Below are positions 9,448 to 17,527 of a DNA stretch of 64,000 nt, piece by piece. The DNA is taken from NCBI GenBank assembly GCA_045863035.1, contig BTUV01000011.1, positions 3,592 to 67,591 of the forward strand, given 5' to 3'. The stretch is from H2-BAC3 sp045863035 (lineage in GTDB: Bacteria > Bacteroidota > Ignavibacteria > Ignavibacteriales > Ignavibacteriaceae). Made by a program: the position numbers and the translations under genes. Below the pieces are notes generated by a model, which ran no database searches, had not been told where the DNA came from, and saw only the letters and a list, made by a program, of their open reading frames with translations. The first letter of the stretch is position 1, and the number at the start of each line of letters is the position of its first letter.

Positions 9448-9889
9448 AGGCCAACCCAGAATCCAGGATATTTGACAAGCTATAGCTTGCTTTTTAAAGA
9501 CATTTATCAAGCCGTAGCTTGCTTTTATTTTGTGGTAATTTTCTCAGTTTGGCCATGAAAAGTTCGCGCAAAGACACCAAGGCGCAAAGATTTTTTCTGA
9601 AAATGAATTAGCTATTTGACTCTGTTGCGGTTCTCATTGAAATAACGCATCCTGGGGACAATGGGGACACTGAGGACGGTGGGGTTTAAGCAGAAAAAAG
9701 AAAAGTTTTGGAAGCTTATTTTGGTAAAGCTGCATTCATTTTCCGACCAGCGAAAATCCGCGTTGCTTAAGCATCCGTAAAATCAGCGGGCCATTGGGGT
9801 CGTATTTTCTTTGCGGTGAACTTTGTTTCCTTTGCTTTAAAAAATTTCCGCATCTTGAGACAGATTGTTATCTGTCTGTACGAAATTGT
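9448..9889. repeat. Gene-free 442 bp with degenerate repeat fragments
   Basis: No coding frame with support was seen here. It opens with two imperfect copies of a CAAGC..TAGCTTGCTTTT unit (about 9474-9495 and 9508-9529). It continues with a GCGCAAAGACACCAAGGCG-type stretch at 9571-9594, a family that recurs at 19.3, 28.9 and 48.5 kb. It ends with an 8-bp stem at 9858-9877 (AGACAGAT/ATCTGTCT, loop TGTT). The stem lies just downstream of the minus-strand methyltransferase operon and could weakly terminate it, though no U-tract follows directly. Confidence 0.5.
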
Positions 9890-10426
9890 TCATTGATCAA
9901 AAACCCTTCTTAGCTCAAACACCGCCACGCCGTAAGCAACCGCCACATTCAGTGACTGCTTAATACCATACTGCGGAATCTCAAGCGCAAGGTCGCACTC
10001 ATCCAAAACCTGCCGCGAAACTCCTGTAATCTCATTCCCCACAACCAGAACAAGCGGGAAACTGCTTTTTGTGAGAGTAGTATAGCCGGTCGGAACATCA
10101 GTGAGTTCAAGCGCAGCGATAGTATATCCGAGTGCCTTATATTTCCTCACCGCTTCGGCGGCATCCTTTATATATTCCCACGCAACACTTTCGGTTGAGC
10201 CGAGGGCTGTTTTTAGCACTTCTTTCTTCTCAGGAGTGGGGGTATATCCGCAAAGAACTAATTTTTCAATCATAGCCCCGTCTGAAGTTCTAAACATTGA
10301 GCCGGTATTATACATACTCCGCACACTATCCACTATGACCACGACAGGCATACGATTTGCCTCAGCGAGATTTTCCGGCTTCAGGCGGTTAACTGAAATT
10401 TCGTCGTGAGTGAGTTTTCTGATCAT
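9890..10426 (-). CDS. SpoU/TrmH family RNA 2'-O-methyltransferase
   Basis: The 178-residue protein belongs to the SPOUT superfamily, which uses a knotted C-terminal fold to bind S-adenosylmethionine and methylate ribose 2'-OH in tRNA or rRNA. Motif 1 is SMYNTGSMFRTSDG near residue 40, motif 2 is LVLVVGNEITGVS near 125, and motif 3 is IPQYGIKQSLNVAVAYGVAV near 150. It lacks the N-terminal substrate-binding domain of larger TrmH/RlmB proteins, so the target RNA is uncertain. Its ATG overlaps the rlmN stop by one base (TAATG). The two form a minus-strand RNA-methylation operon. Confidence 0.9.
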   Translation of the reverse strand: MIRKLTHDEISVNRLKPENLAEANRMPVVVIVDSVRSMYNTGSMFRTSDGAMIEKLVLCGYTPTPEKKEVLKTALGSTESVAWEYIKDAAEAVRKYKALGYTIAALELTDVPTGYTTLTKSSFPLVLVVGNEITGVSRQVLDECDLALEIPQYGIKQSLNVAVAYGVAVFELRRVFDQ

Positions 10427-11460
10427 TAAAACTTAACCGCAAGCTGTCCGCAGGCAGCAGCAATATCTTTCCCCTGAGTGTTTCTCAGCATTACAGTGAT
10501 GTTATTGTCCCTCAGTTTGTCAGCAAATATTTGTATATCCCTGTCAGATGTCGGCTCAAGTTCGGCAGAAATCCCCTCCGGATTCATGTGCGCAAGTGAA
10601 TTAAATGGGATGATATTTATTTTTGAGGGAATCTTCTTGCTCAGCTTAATCAGAGCATGCAAATCTTCTTTCCGGTCATTAATTCCTCTGAGCATCACAT
10701 ATTCGTAAGTAATGCGGGTATTAGTTTTTTCAGTGTAATAATCAAGGGCATCAAGATTTTCATGCAGAGAGTATTTATCATTGATCGGCATTATTTTACT
10801 CCGCATCCCTTCAAAGCAGGAGTGAAGTGAAAATGCCAGTTTAACTTTCATTCCGGTATCGGCAAGTTCCCTGATCTTTGCCGGTATCCCTGAAGTTGAA
10901 ACGGTAATTTTTCTGAGACTGATTCCGGTTGTCAGTTCAGAACCGAATATCTCCAGACTCTTAACTGTGTTCTTGTAATTCAGCAGCGGCTCCCCCATTC
11001 CCATATATACGATATTGGTAATCTCACGGTCATAACCCCGCTGCGCCATCAGATACTGATCGAATATCTCACCCGCGGTCAGATTTTTTTTATACCCCAT
11101 CAGTCCGGTCGCGCAGAATTTGCAGTCAAGCGGACAACCAACCTGGGTGCTTACACAGAGGGTCACCCGCTTCTCTTCAGGAATAATTACTGACTCAATA
11201 ATATTACCCTCAGCAGTTTTAAATAAAAATTTCTTTGTGGCAGATTCAGGCGAAATTACGGAATGATGTTCCGTCAGAGTCTGCATTTCAGCAGTTTCTT
11301 CAAGTCTGCGCCTCAGACTTTTGGGAAGATTGACCATCAGATCAAACTCCAGCACCCGGTGATTATACATCCAGTTAAAAACCTGATCCCCCCTGAAAGC
11401 TGCTTCCCCCTGCTCCCTGAACCAGGTTTTCAGTTCATGATGGTCTAATCCCTTCAGCAT
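10426..11460 (-). CDS. rlmN: Dual-specificity RNA methyltransferase RlmN (radical SAM)
   Basis: RlmN methylates C2 of A2503 in 23S rRNA and A37 in some tRNAs by radical SAM chemistry. With the start at ATG 11460 (344 aa), the cluster cysteines are C109, C113 and C116 in GCPLDCKFCATG. The methyl-carrying cysteine is in GKDIAAACGQLA near the C-terminus. An in-frame TTG at 11505 would add 15 residues, but it sits inside the TAATCTTTG promoter-like element and adds nothing conserved. The chosen start gives the usual RlmN beginning (MLKGLDHHELKTWF). No strong Shine-Dalgarno is visible. The gene overlaps the trmH-like start by 1 bp. Confidence 0.93.
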   Translation of the reverse strand: MLKGLDHHELKTWFREQGEAAFRGDQVFNWMYNHRVLEFDLMVNLPKSLRRRLEETAEMQTLTEHHSVISPESATKKFLFKTAEGNIIESVIIPEEKRVTLCVSTQVGCPLDCKFCATGLMGYKKNLTAGEIFDQYLMAQRGYDREITNIVYMGMGEPLLNYKNTVKSLEIFGSELTTGISLRKITVSTSGIPAKIRELADTGMKVKLAFSLHSCFEGMRSKIMPINDKYSLHENLDALDYYTEKTNTRITYEYVMLRGINDRKEDLHALIKLSKKIPSKINIIPFNSLAHMNPEGISAELEPTSDRDIQIFADKLRDNNITVMLRNTQGKDIAAACGQLAVKF

Positions 11461-11502
11461 CGCTTTTTTCGGTGCTGATTCTGCTAATGGCTCTGTGATT
11501 AT

Positions 11503-11511
11503 CAAAGATTA
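11503..11511 (-). promoter_or_regulatory. Promoter-like TAATCTTTG element upstream of rlmN
   Basis: On the minus strand this reads TAATCTTTG inside GTAATCTTTGATAA, 43 bp before the preferred rlmN ATG. The same 14-mer occurs upstream of rplM (59920-59933). It is one base off the TAnnTTTG consensus. Confidence 0.35.
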
Positions 11512-11653
11512 CGCTTTAGTTTATTGGTAAAAAGGGGATAAAAGTTTATTTTCAGGCATTAAAATTAAGGAAATAATACCTGACTTCCCCATAGCGGGTA
11601 CGGGTAATTATTTCCTGCACAGTCAACTTTTTACCTCAAAGAAGGATCACACT

Positions 11654-12799
11654 ATGAATTTTGAACTCACCGAAGATCAGCTAATGATTCAACAGTCCGC
11701 GCGTGAATTTGCCGAAGCTGAAATAGCCCCCTCCGCAATTGAACGTGATATCAACGCTGAATTCCCTTATGAAATCATTAAAAAACTCGGAGAGCAGGGC
11801 TTTTTGGGTATGATGGTTTCTCCGGAATATGGGGGTCCCGGTTTCGATACCATCAGCTATGTCCTCGCAATGACTGAAATAAGCAAGGTTGATGCCAGTG
11901 TGGGTGTGGTAATGTCGGTGAATAACTCATTAGTCTGCTGGGGACTTGAAAAATACGCCAGCGAATATCTAAAAAGAAATTATCTCACCAAACTCGCTAC
12001 CGGTGAAAAACTCGGCGCTTTTGCGCTTTCCGAACCGGAAGCCGGAAGCGACGCAACCAACCAACACACCGTAGCCGAAAAAGACGGTGACCATTATATC
12101 ATCAACGGCATAAAAAACTGGATTACCAACGGCACCACTGCCGATTATACCTTAGTTATGACACAGACCGACCGTGAAAAAGCTCACAAAGGCATTACCT
12201 GCTTCTTAGTTGAAAGAGGCACACCCGGTTTTGAATCTGCAAAAAAAGAAGACAAACTTGGCATCCGCAGCTCCGATACCTGTTCCCTCACTTTTACTAA
12301 CTGCCGTGTCCCAAAAGAAAACATTGTCTGGGAAGAAGGGAAAGGATTTAACTTTGCCATGAACACCCTTAACGGCGGAAGAATTGGTATTGCCTCCCAG
12401 GCGCTTGGTATTGCATTGGCCTCATTAGAAGCATCTAAGAATTATGCAAAGCAGCGTAAAGCTTTCGGTACTGAAATAGCGAATCACCAGGCAATACAAT
12501 TTAAAATTGCTGATATGGCAGTAAAATATGAAGCAGCAAGAATGCTCACCCTTCAGGCAGCAGCGTTGAAAGATGCAGGAAAGCAATATACCAAAGAGGC
12601 GGCAATGGCAAAACTTTATGCGTCTAAAGTTGCAGTTGAAAACGCACTCGAGGCAATTCAGGTGCACGGCGGCTATGGATATGTCCGCGAATATCTTGTC
12701 GAGCGTTATCTCCGCGATGCAAAGATTACCGAAATCTATGAAGGAACATCAGAAATCCAGAAGATCGTTATCGCGCGCGCGCTCCTCCACGGAAACTGA
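11654..12799 (+). CDS. Acyl-CoA dehydrogenase (short-chain/butyryl-CoA type)
   Basis: This FAD enzyme (381 aa) oxidises acyl-CoA to trans-2-enoyl-CoA and passes electrons to electron-transfer flavoprotein. The N-terminal helical domain starts MNFELTEDQLMIQQSAREFA. The middle beta domain holds ALSEPEAGSDA near residue 128 and WITNGTTADYT near 158. The C-terminal domain has the catalytic glutamate in KITEIYEGTSEIQK near 366. The length and all signatures fit short-chain/butyryl-CoA dehydrogenases. GAAGGA lies 8 nt before the ATG. With the 3-hydroxyacyl-CoA dehydrogenase at 44.7 kb it suggests beta-oxidation or its reverse, though the two loci are far apart. Confidence 0.93.
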   Translation: MNFELTEDQLMIQQSAREFAEAEIAPSAIERDINAEFPYEIIKKLGEQGFLGMMVSPEYGGPGFDTISYVLAMTEISKVDASVGVVMSVNNSLVCWGLEKYASEYLKRNYLTKLATGEKLGAFALSEPEAGSDATNQHTVAEKDGDHYIINGIKNWITNGTTADYTLVMTQTDREKAHKGITCFLVERGTPGFESAKKEDKLGIRSSDTCSLTFTNCRVPKENIVWEEGKGFNFAMNTLNGGRIGIASQALGIALASLEASKNYAKQRKAFGTEIANHQAIQFKIADMAVKYEAARMLTLQAAALKDAGKQYTKEAAMAKLYASKVAVENALEAIQVHGGYGYVREYLVERYLRDAKITEIYEGTSEIQKIVIARALLHGN

Positions 12800-12836
12800 T
12801 TCTCATATATACTTGTATGCGGATAAGACAGATGAT

Positions 12837-13388
12837 ATGATAATGGATAAAATTGCATCTGCTTATCAGAACTTATTGAAAAATCTGTCTTCTCCGCATG
12901 GAGTTCATTTCTTTTGGCTCATATTCTCTCTGATTATATCTGCTTCACCAGACTTATCCGCCCAGCTTTATTCAGAAGAAGAGAACACAGTCTGGTCAGC
13001 CAGGGAACCCGAATATCAGAGCGAATTAAAGCCCGCAGGAAAGATTTACAACCTTCAGTTCAATTCTCTTTCTGATTATCTGACTGTCCCGCTGATATAT
13101 ACTTACTGGATTGCAATTTCAGAGCCGGATGGAGATAAATGTCCGTTTCACCCTTCCTGCTCTTCATTTCTTATGAACAGTATTGATGCAGAGGGACTAT
13201 TTACCGGCACTATCCTTTTTTTTGACCGCTTTACCCGGGATGCAAACATCGTCAACAGAAGAGAGCATTATCCTCTCTTTTCACACGGCAAATACTTTGA
13301 TGCACACAATGTTTATCTCCTTGACGGCAGCGGTAATGCAAATCCCTGGTTCGCTGAATATATATACCTGATGGAGAAGAAGAAATAA
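12837..13388 (+). CDS. YidD-like membrane protein insertion factor with signal/anchor extension
   Basis: A 183-residue protein is predicted from ATG 12837 (another ATG lies at 12843). Upstream in-frame sequence belongs to the acyl-CoA dehydrogenase in another frame and is discarded. A hydrophobic segment at about 23-36 (VHFFWLIFSLIISA) is followed by an extracytoplasmic-looking stretch. Residues 101-140 then match YidD: KCPFHPSCSSFLMNSI, then GTILFFDRFTRD. YidD normally is about 70-90 aa and helps YidC insert membrane proteins, so this version is twice the usual length, with a long N-terminal region and a C-terminal extension. The initiation region is weak (GGAT about 12 nt away). The next gene overlaps the stop codon. 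Confidence 0.7.
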   Translation: MIMDKIASAYQNLLKNLSSPHGVHFFWLIFSLIISASPDLSAQLYSEEENTVWSAREPEYQSELKPAGKIYNLQFNSLSDYLTVPLIYTYWIAISEPDGDKCPFHPSCSSFLMNSIDAEGLFTGTILFFDRFTRDANIVNRREHYPLFSHGKYFDAHNVYLLDGSGNANPWFAEYIYLMEKKK

Positions 13389-14233
13389 AACCGCTCTTTT
13401 TCTTCCTGATTTTGCTTTCAAGCAGCATTTCAGGTCAGGACTCTTCCTATTTCTCCCCCGAAGCACGTATCAGATTTGCTGATCATCTTTACTGCTCCGG
13501 TGATTTTTTTCGCGCAGGGCTTGAATATCATGAAGCATTCAAAACCAGCGGTGACTCACTCCCCCTTCTCAAATGGATTCTCTCTGAATGGCGCGCTGAT
13601 AATATTGCCCGGATTACAACGGCAGCAGAGCAGCTTTCCAACAAAGACGTAAAATCCATCAGCTCTGCATTCATATATGGTCTTTTCATTTCAGGATTTA
13701 GCTTAAAGCTCCCCAATCCCGCACTGTCTCAACGAATTGAAACTCTTGCCTCTTCGTCAGAGCATCAATCCGTTTCAATTATTAAGAACAGCAGTAGTTT
13801 TATATACAGTCTCCAATCAGAAATTCCAGGCGGATTAGATGAGGAAGCAAAGCAGGATATTATTTCACTTAAAATAAAATATCAGAACCTGCCGTATAAA
13901 TCTCCGCTACTGGCCGGCTTATTTTCTGCAATTCTGCCCGGTTCAGGAAAGATATATACGGGTGAAACAGGTGACGGTGTAACAGCATTCATTCTCACTT
14001 CCCTTTTCGGTTATCTCGCCTATACCGGTTTTGATCATGATCACATGACGCGGGGTTATTTGCTCGGAGCCGCGGCAGCAGGGTTTTACCTCGGTAATAT
14101 ATATGGCTCGGTTATATCCGCCCGGTTGAGAAATGAGAAAACACTGTTTGACATGAAATCTGAGTTTGGCAATTTTCTACTAAAGAACAACTGGTTTCTC
14201 GGATTCAGTCTGGAACTGCCATGCGACTCCTGA
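13385..14233 (+). CDS. Secreted/membrane protein of unknown function with probable ATA start
   Basis: The frame encodes 282 aa if read from ATA 13385. That start places GGAG (13373-13376) 8 nt upstream and gives a full signal peptide, (M)KPLFFFLILLSSSISGQ. The first standard start, TTG 13412, would cut the signal peptide to MLSSSISGQ. The N-terminal half is TPR-like (DHLYCSGDFFRAGLEYHEAF). The C-terminal half holds a motif SAILPGSGKIYTGETGDGV followed by two hydrophobic segments (about 200-250), similar to DUF5683-type membrane modules. The ATA overlaps the previous stop as ATAA. The gene downstream repeats the same architecture and overlaps it by 13 bp. Function unknown. Confidence 0.65.
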   Translation: MKPLFFFLILLSSSISGQDSSYFSPEARIRFADHLYCSGDFFRAGLEYHEAFKTSGDSLPLLKWILSEWRADNIARITTAAEQLSNKDVKSISSAFIYGLFISGFSLKLPNPALSQRIETLASSSEHQSVSIIKNSSSFIYSLQSEIPGGLDEEAKQDIISLKIKYQNLPYKSPLLAGLFSAILPGSGKIYTGETGDGVTAFILTSLFGYLAYTGFDHDHMTRGYLLGAAAAGFYLGNIYGSVISARLRNEKTLFDMKSEFGNFLLKNNWFLGFSLELPCDS

Positions 14234-15054
14234 TTCTGCTTTCCCTTTTAAGCGGAGTACATTTCACTCAGACAAATGAGGTTTCCTCACTTTTTACTCA
14301 TGGCAAATTGCTTTTTGAACAGGAAGAATATTTTCATGCTATTACTGAATTAAAAAGATACCTGTTTTTTTCTCAGGATTCCTCGCTTCACCATGAGGTA
14401 AATCTGATGATTGCCCAATCCTATCGCAGAGGCGGATTTTACCGTCTTGCCTCTCCCTATTTCCTGAGTGCAAGAGATATGGCGAAAAATCAACAGGAAA
14501 AGATTTCAGCAATGATTGAGCATGCTAAAAATGAAATACTGAAAGGCACTCCTGAAACAGCGCTTAAAATACTCAACCTTGCGTATAACCAGAGTTCTGA
14601 AAGTTCTGTTCAGCGTGAAATTACTTACTGGAAAGGTATTTCCGAGCTCTTTGCCGGAAATCTGAACCAGGCAGCTATCATACTTGAAGACCTGAGCCCC
14701 GGGGACTCACTTGCCATTCTCTGCCGGCTTGGGGGTGAGGAAATGGTCAATCCTGAGCTCTTGAAACTTATTTCTGCCTTTTTACCCGGAATCCCCCAGA
14801 TTTACCTTGGTGAATACACCTCCGGCTTGCTTTCCCTTGGCTGGTGCGGGCTTTGGGGCTACACTGCGGTAACTGCTTTTACCGCAAACAGAATATTTGA
14901 TGGCATCATGACCGGAAATTTCCTATTTTTCCGGTTTTATAATGGAAATTTGGAAAACGCTGAACTTTTCGGGCAAAACCACAATACCCGAATTAAAAAC
15001 AGCATTTTATCCTTTTATCAGAATAATTATAACGGATTAAAACCCGAATGGTAA
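14221..15054 (+). CDS. Secreted/membrane TPR protein, paralog-like partner of the preceding gene
   Basis: The 277-residue protein begins with a signal peptide (MRLLILLSLLSGVHFTQ). TPR-like helices follow (LFTHGKLLFEQEEYFHAI near 22-40, and FYRLASPYFLSARDMAK near 80). Near residue 185 it has SAFLPGIPQIYLGEYTSGLL, then hydrophobic segments. This matches the ...LPG...IY.GE... module of the gene before it, so the two look like diverged duplicates of one design. It overlaps the previous gene by 13 bp and the next by 7 bp, so the cluster is almost certainly one operon. I do not recognise a characterised family. Linkage to a YidD-like gene suggests an envelope-assembly role, which is inference. Confidence 0.68.
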   Translation: MRLLILLSLLSGVHFTQTNEVSSLFTHGKLLFEQEEYFHAITELKRYLFFSQDSSLHHEVNLMIAQSYRRGGFYRLASPYFLSARDMAKNQQEKISAMIEHAKNEILKGTPETALKILNLAYNQSSESSVQREITYWKGISELFAGNLNQAAIILEDLSPGDSLAILCRLGGEEMVNPELLKLISAFLPGIPQIYLGEYTSGLLSLGWCGLWGYTAVTAFTANRIFDGIMTGNFLFFRFYNGNLENAELFGQNHNTRIKNSILSFYQNNYNGLKPEW

Positions 15055-15473
15055 ACGAAGAACAAATAAGGGAATGGGCAGTTGAGGCAATTTCTGCTCT
15101 CGGCGAAAAAGCCAATCCTGAGGATGTTAAAAAATATATTGCAAAAAAGTTGCAGGATAACCCTGAGGCACAGATTAAGTCCGGCAGTGCAAATGGCTCA
15201 TCCCAAAGAGCTATTCTCACCGCGTTTGGTGTTAATGCGCCGGGGATTGTCGGGTCGGTATCAACTCTGCTCGGAAGCAGCGGATGCGATATACTTGACC
15301 TCTCTCAAAAAATTATGCAGGAGTTTTTTACCATGATCATGGTAATTGATTTTTCAGGCGCGTCAAAAGATTTTAAGGCGCTGCAGGATGAACTATCAGA
15401 ACTTGCCGCACGTCTTAAAGTGAAGATATATCTGCAACACGAAGATGTGTTCAGATATATGCACCGGATTTAA
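15048..15473 (+). CDS. UPF0237 ACT-domain protein with N-terminal extension
   Basis: The 141-residue protein has an ACT domain from about residue 53 to the end: RAILTAFGVNAPGIVGSV, then DILDLSQKIMQEFFTMIMVI and a second half ending LQHEDVFRYMHRI. This is the UPF0237 layout, which is usually about 90 residues. The extra 50 N-terminal residues (MVNEEQIREWAVEAISALGE, then a Lys-rich helix and a Gly/Ser linker) are a small helical domain that I cannot name. UPF0237 and UPF0210 genes are widely adjacent, as here. ACT domains bind small ligands such as amino acids, so a sensing role for the next gene is plausible but unproven. Confidence 0.85.
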   Translation: MVNEEQIREWAVEAISALGEKANPEDVKKYIAKKLQDNPEAQIKSGSANGSSQRAILTAFGVNAPGIVGSVSTLLGSSGCDILDLSQKIMQEFFTMIMVIDFSGASKDFKALQDELSELAARLKVKIYLQHEDVFRYMHRI

Positions 15474-15503
15474 CAACTCAATTTTGCAGACACAGGTTAA
15501 TAA

Positions 15504-16865
15504 TTGACGTACCAGTTTGAAGAAATTTTAGAAACCATCAAAATGACGGAGGTGGAACATTTTGATATCCGCACCGTCACGATGGGCATCAGTCTCAGGG
15601 ATTGCGCCGATCGCAACAGCAAAGTGGTCAGCGGGAAAGTATATGATAAAATCACAAAGCTCGGTTCAAAACACGTAGCTCTTGCGGAAGATGTTGAACG
15701 TACTTACGGTATATCCATCGCTAATAAACGTGTTTCAGTAACGCCTGTCTCACTGCTGTGTGACGGATTCGGGAGTGATGAAGCAGTAGAAATCGCGCTC
15801 GCGTTAGACCGTGCAGCCGCTGAAATAGGTATTGATTATATTGCCGGTTACTCTGCCCTTGTTCAAAAAGGTTTTACTAAAGGCGATCTTGCGCTGATAG
15901 AATCCATTCCGCTTGCCCTTTCCACCACTAAAAAAGTATGCTCAAGCGTTAATATCGGTTCAACCAAAGCCGGTATCAATATGGATGCTGTGATGATGAT
16001 GGCAGAAGCTATTAAGGAAACAGCAAGAAGAACTGCCGCGGCTGATTCAGTCGGGTGCGCAAAGCTGGTGGTCTTCTGCAATGCTGTGGAAGATAACCCA
16101 TTTGTTGCAGGCGCGTTTCATGGCGTTTCAGAACCTGAAGTTACACTCAACGTTGGCATTAGCGGTCCCGGAGTTGTACTTGATGCAGTAAAGGCATGCG
16201 CCGGATCCGGATTTCAAGAGTTAGCTGAGACCATTAAGAAAACAATTTTTAAGATTACCCGTGCAGGTGAACTTCTCGGCAGAAAAGTTGCCGAAAAACA
16301 CAGCATCCCTTTCGGTATTGTTGATATATCACTTGCCCCAACCCCTGCTGAGGGGGACAGTATTGCAGATATCCTCATCGCCATGGGTGTTGAAGATGTT
16401 GGCGCGCCTGGTACAACTGCCGCGCTTGCCCTGCTTAATGACTGTGTAAAAAAAGCCGGACTGATGGCCAGTTCATCAGTTGGCGGTATGAGCGGTGCAT
16501 TTATTCCGGTCAGTGAAGATCAGGGGATGATACGTGCGGTTGAAAAAGGTCACCTGAGCATCGAAAAACTTGAAGCAATGACTGCTGTTTGTTCAGTCGG
16601 CCTGGATATGGTGGCGGTTCCCGGCTCCACTCCGGCAACAACAATAGCCGGTATCATTGCCGATGAGGCAGCAATCGGCATTATCAATGATAAAACAACC
16701 GCAGTCAGGATTATCCCCGCTGAAGGTAAAGGCGTTGGTGATTATGTTGATTACGGAGGGTTGCTTGGCAGAGCACCGATAATGCCTGTCAGCACTCTGA
16801 ATTCATCCGGTTTCGTAACCAGAGGCGGCAGGATTCCCGCCCCGTCAAGAAGTCTTACGAATTAA
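15504..16865 (+). CDS. UPF0210 (DUF711/PFL family) protein
   Basis: The 453-residue protein opens at TTG 15504 as MTYQFEEILETIKM, then FDIRTVTMGISLRDCADRN, which is the typical start of UPF0210 proteins. Other signatures include NIGSTKAGINMDAV, NVGISGPGVVLDAV near 215 and AVPGSTPATTIAGIIADEAA near 370. It is related by family naming to the pyruvate formate-lyase-like fold, but no glycyl-radical motif is present and no activity is established. It follows the UPF0237 gene by about 30 bp, the standard pairing. The coding frame gives no better ATG start nearby, and the TTG start keeps the conserved N-terminus. Confidence 0.88.
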   Translation: MTYQFEEILETIKMTEVEHFDIRTVTMGISLRDCADRNSKVVSGKVYDKITKLGSKHVALAEDVERTYGISIANKRVSVTPVSLLCDGFGSDEAVEIALALDRAAAEIGIDYIAGYSALVQKGFTKGDLALIESIPLALSTTKKVCSSVNIGSTKAGINMDAVMMMAEAIKETARRTAAADSVGCAKLVVFCNAVEDNPFVAGAFHGVSEPEVTLNVGISGPGVVLDAVKACAGSGFQELAETIKKTIFKITRAGELLGRKVAEKHSIPFGIVDISLAPTPAEGDSIADILIAMGVEDVGAPGTTAALALLNDCVKKAGLMASSSVGGMSGAFIPVSEDQGMIRAVEKGHLSIEKLEAMTAVCSVGLDMVAVPGSTPATTIAGIIADEAAIGIINDKTTAVRIIPAEGKGVGDYVDYGGLLGRAPIMPVSTLNSSGFVTRGGRIPAPSRSLTN

Positions 16866-16930
16866 TCTTTAGTATATATTTATTGTGTGTGTCATCAATT
16901 ATTATTCATTAATCATAAGGAGTTAAGAAG

Positions 16931-17527
16931 ATGAAAAAATGGTTCATTATTGGCGGAGTCGTCTTCGTTGTACTGTTGGTTATGGGCATATTCTGGGGTA
17001 TCTCCTCATACAATTCATTCGTCGCGCTGAATGAAGAGGTAAATAACGCCTGGGGTCAGGTTGAAAATCAGTATCAGAGACGTGCTGATCTGATTCCCAA
17101 TCTGGTTAACACGGTTAAGGGTTATGCCGACTTTGAAAAAGAAGTTCTGACAACCGTAACAGAAGCACGCGCAAAGGTCAGTCAGCTTACGGTTACTAAA
17201 GAAGTCCTGGATGACCCGCAGAGTTTTGCCCGATTCCAGCAGGCCCAAAGTGAACTCGGCAGTGCAATTTCGCGATTGTTGGTAACCGTCGAGAATTATC
17301 CTGACCTTAAAGCAAACGAGAGCTTCCAGCAGCTACAGGCGCAGCTTGAAGGTACCGAAAACCGGATAACAGTCGCGCGAAATAAATATAACGATGTAGT
17401 AAAACTTTATAATACCGCTGTTAAGCGTTTCCCGGTTGTCCTTATTGCAGGACTGTTGGGCTTCCGTGATAAGCAGTATTTCCAGTCTGCTCCGGGCAGC
17501 GAAAACGCCCCGAAAGTTGAGTTTTGA
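16931..17527 (+). CDS. lemA: LemA family protein
   Basis: LemA proteins are small membrane-anchored helical proteins of unclear function, often linked to TPM-domain proteins. This one is 198 aa with one N-terminal transmembrane segment (about residues 4-27: WFIIGGVVFVVLLVMGIFWG). It is followed by the family core NSFVALNEEVNNAWGQVENQ and RRADLIPNLVNTVKGYA. The C-terminal part holds IAGLLGFRDKQYFQ. GGAG stands 8 nt before the ATG. The stop codon overlaps the start of the TPM gene, so the two are translated as a unit. It probably faces the periplasm. Confidence 0.93.
   Translation: MKKWFIIGGVVFVVLLVMGIFWGISSYNSFVALNEEVNNAWGQVENQYQRRADLIPNLVNTVKGYADFEKEVLTTVTEARAKVSQLTVTKEVLDDPQSFARFQQAQSELGSAISRLLVTVENYPDLKANESFQQLQAQLEGTENRITVARNKYNDVVKLYNTAVKRFPVVLIAGLLGFRDKQYFQSAPGSENAPKVEF

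Noticed and set aside
9858..9877. Intrinsic terminator for the trmH-like/rlmN operon
   Set aside because: The AGACAGAT/ATCTGTCT stem is good, but no T-run follows on the minus strand within the expected distance, so only a weak role is possible.
11461..11505. TTG start for rlmN at 11505
   Set aside because: The TTG lies inside the TAATCTTTG promoter-like element and adds 15 unconserved residues; ATG 11460 gives the normal RlmN start.
12573..12836. N-terminal extension of the YidD-like protein
   Set aside because: These codons are the acyl-CoA dehydrogenase gene read in another frame; the true gene starts at 12837 or 12843.
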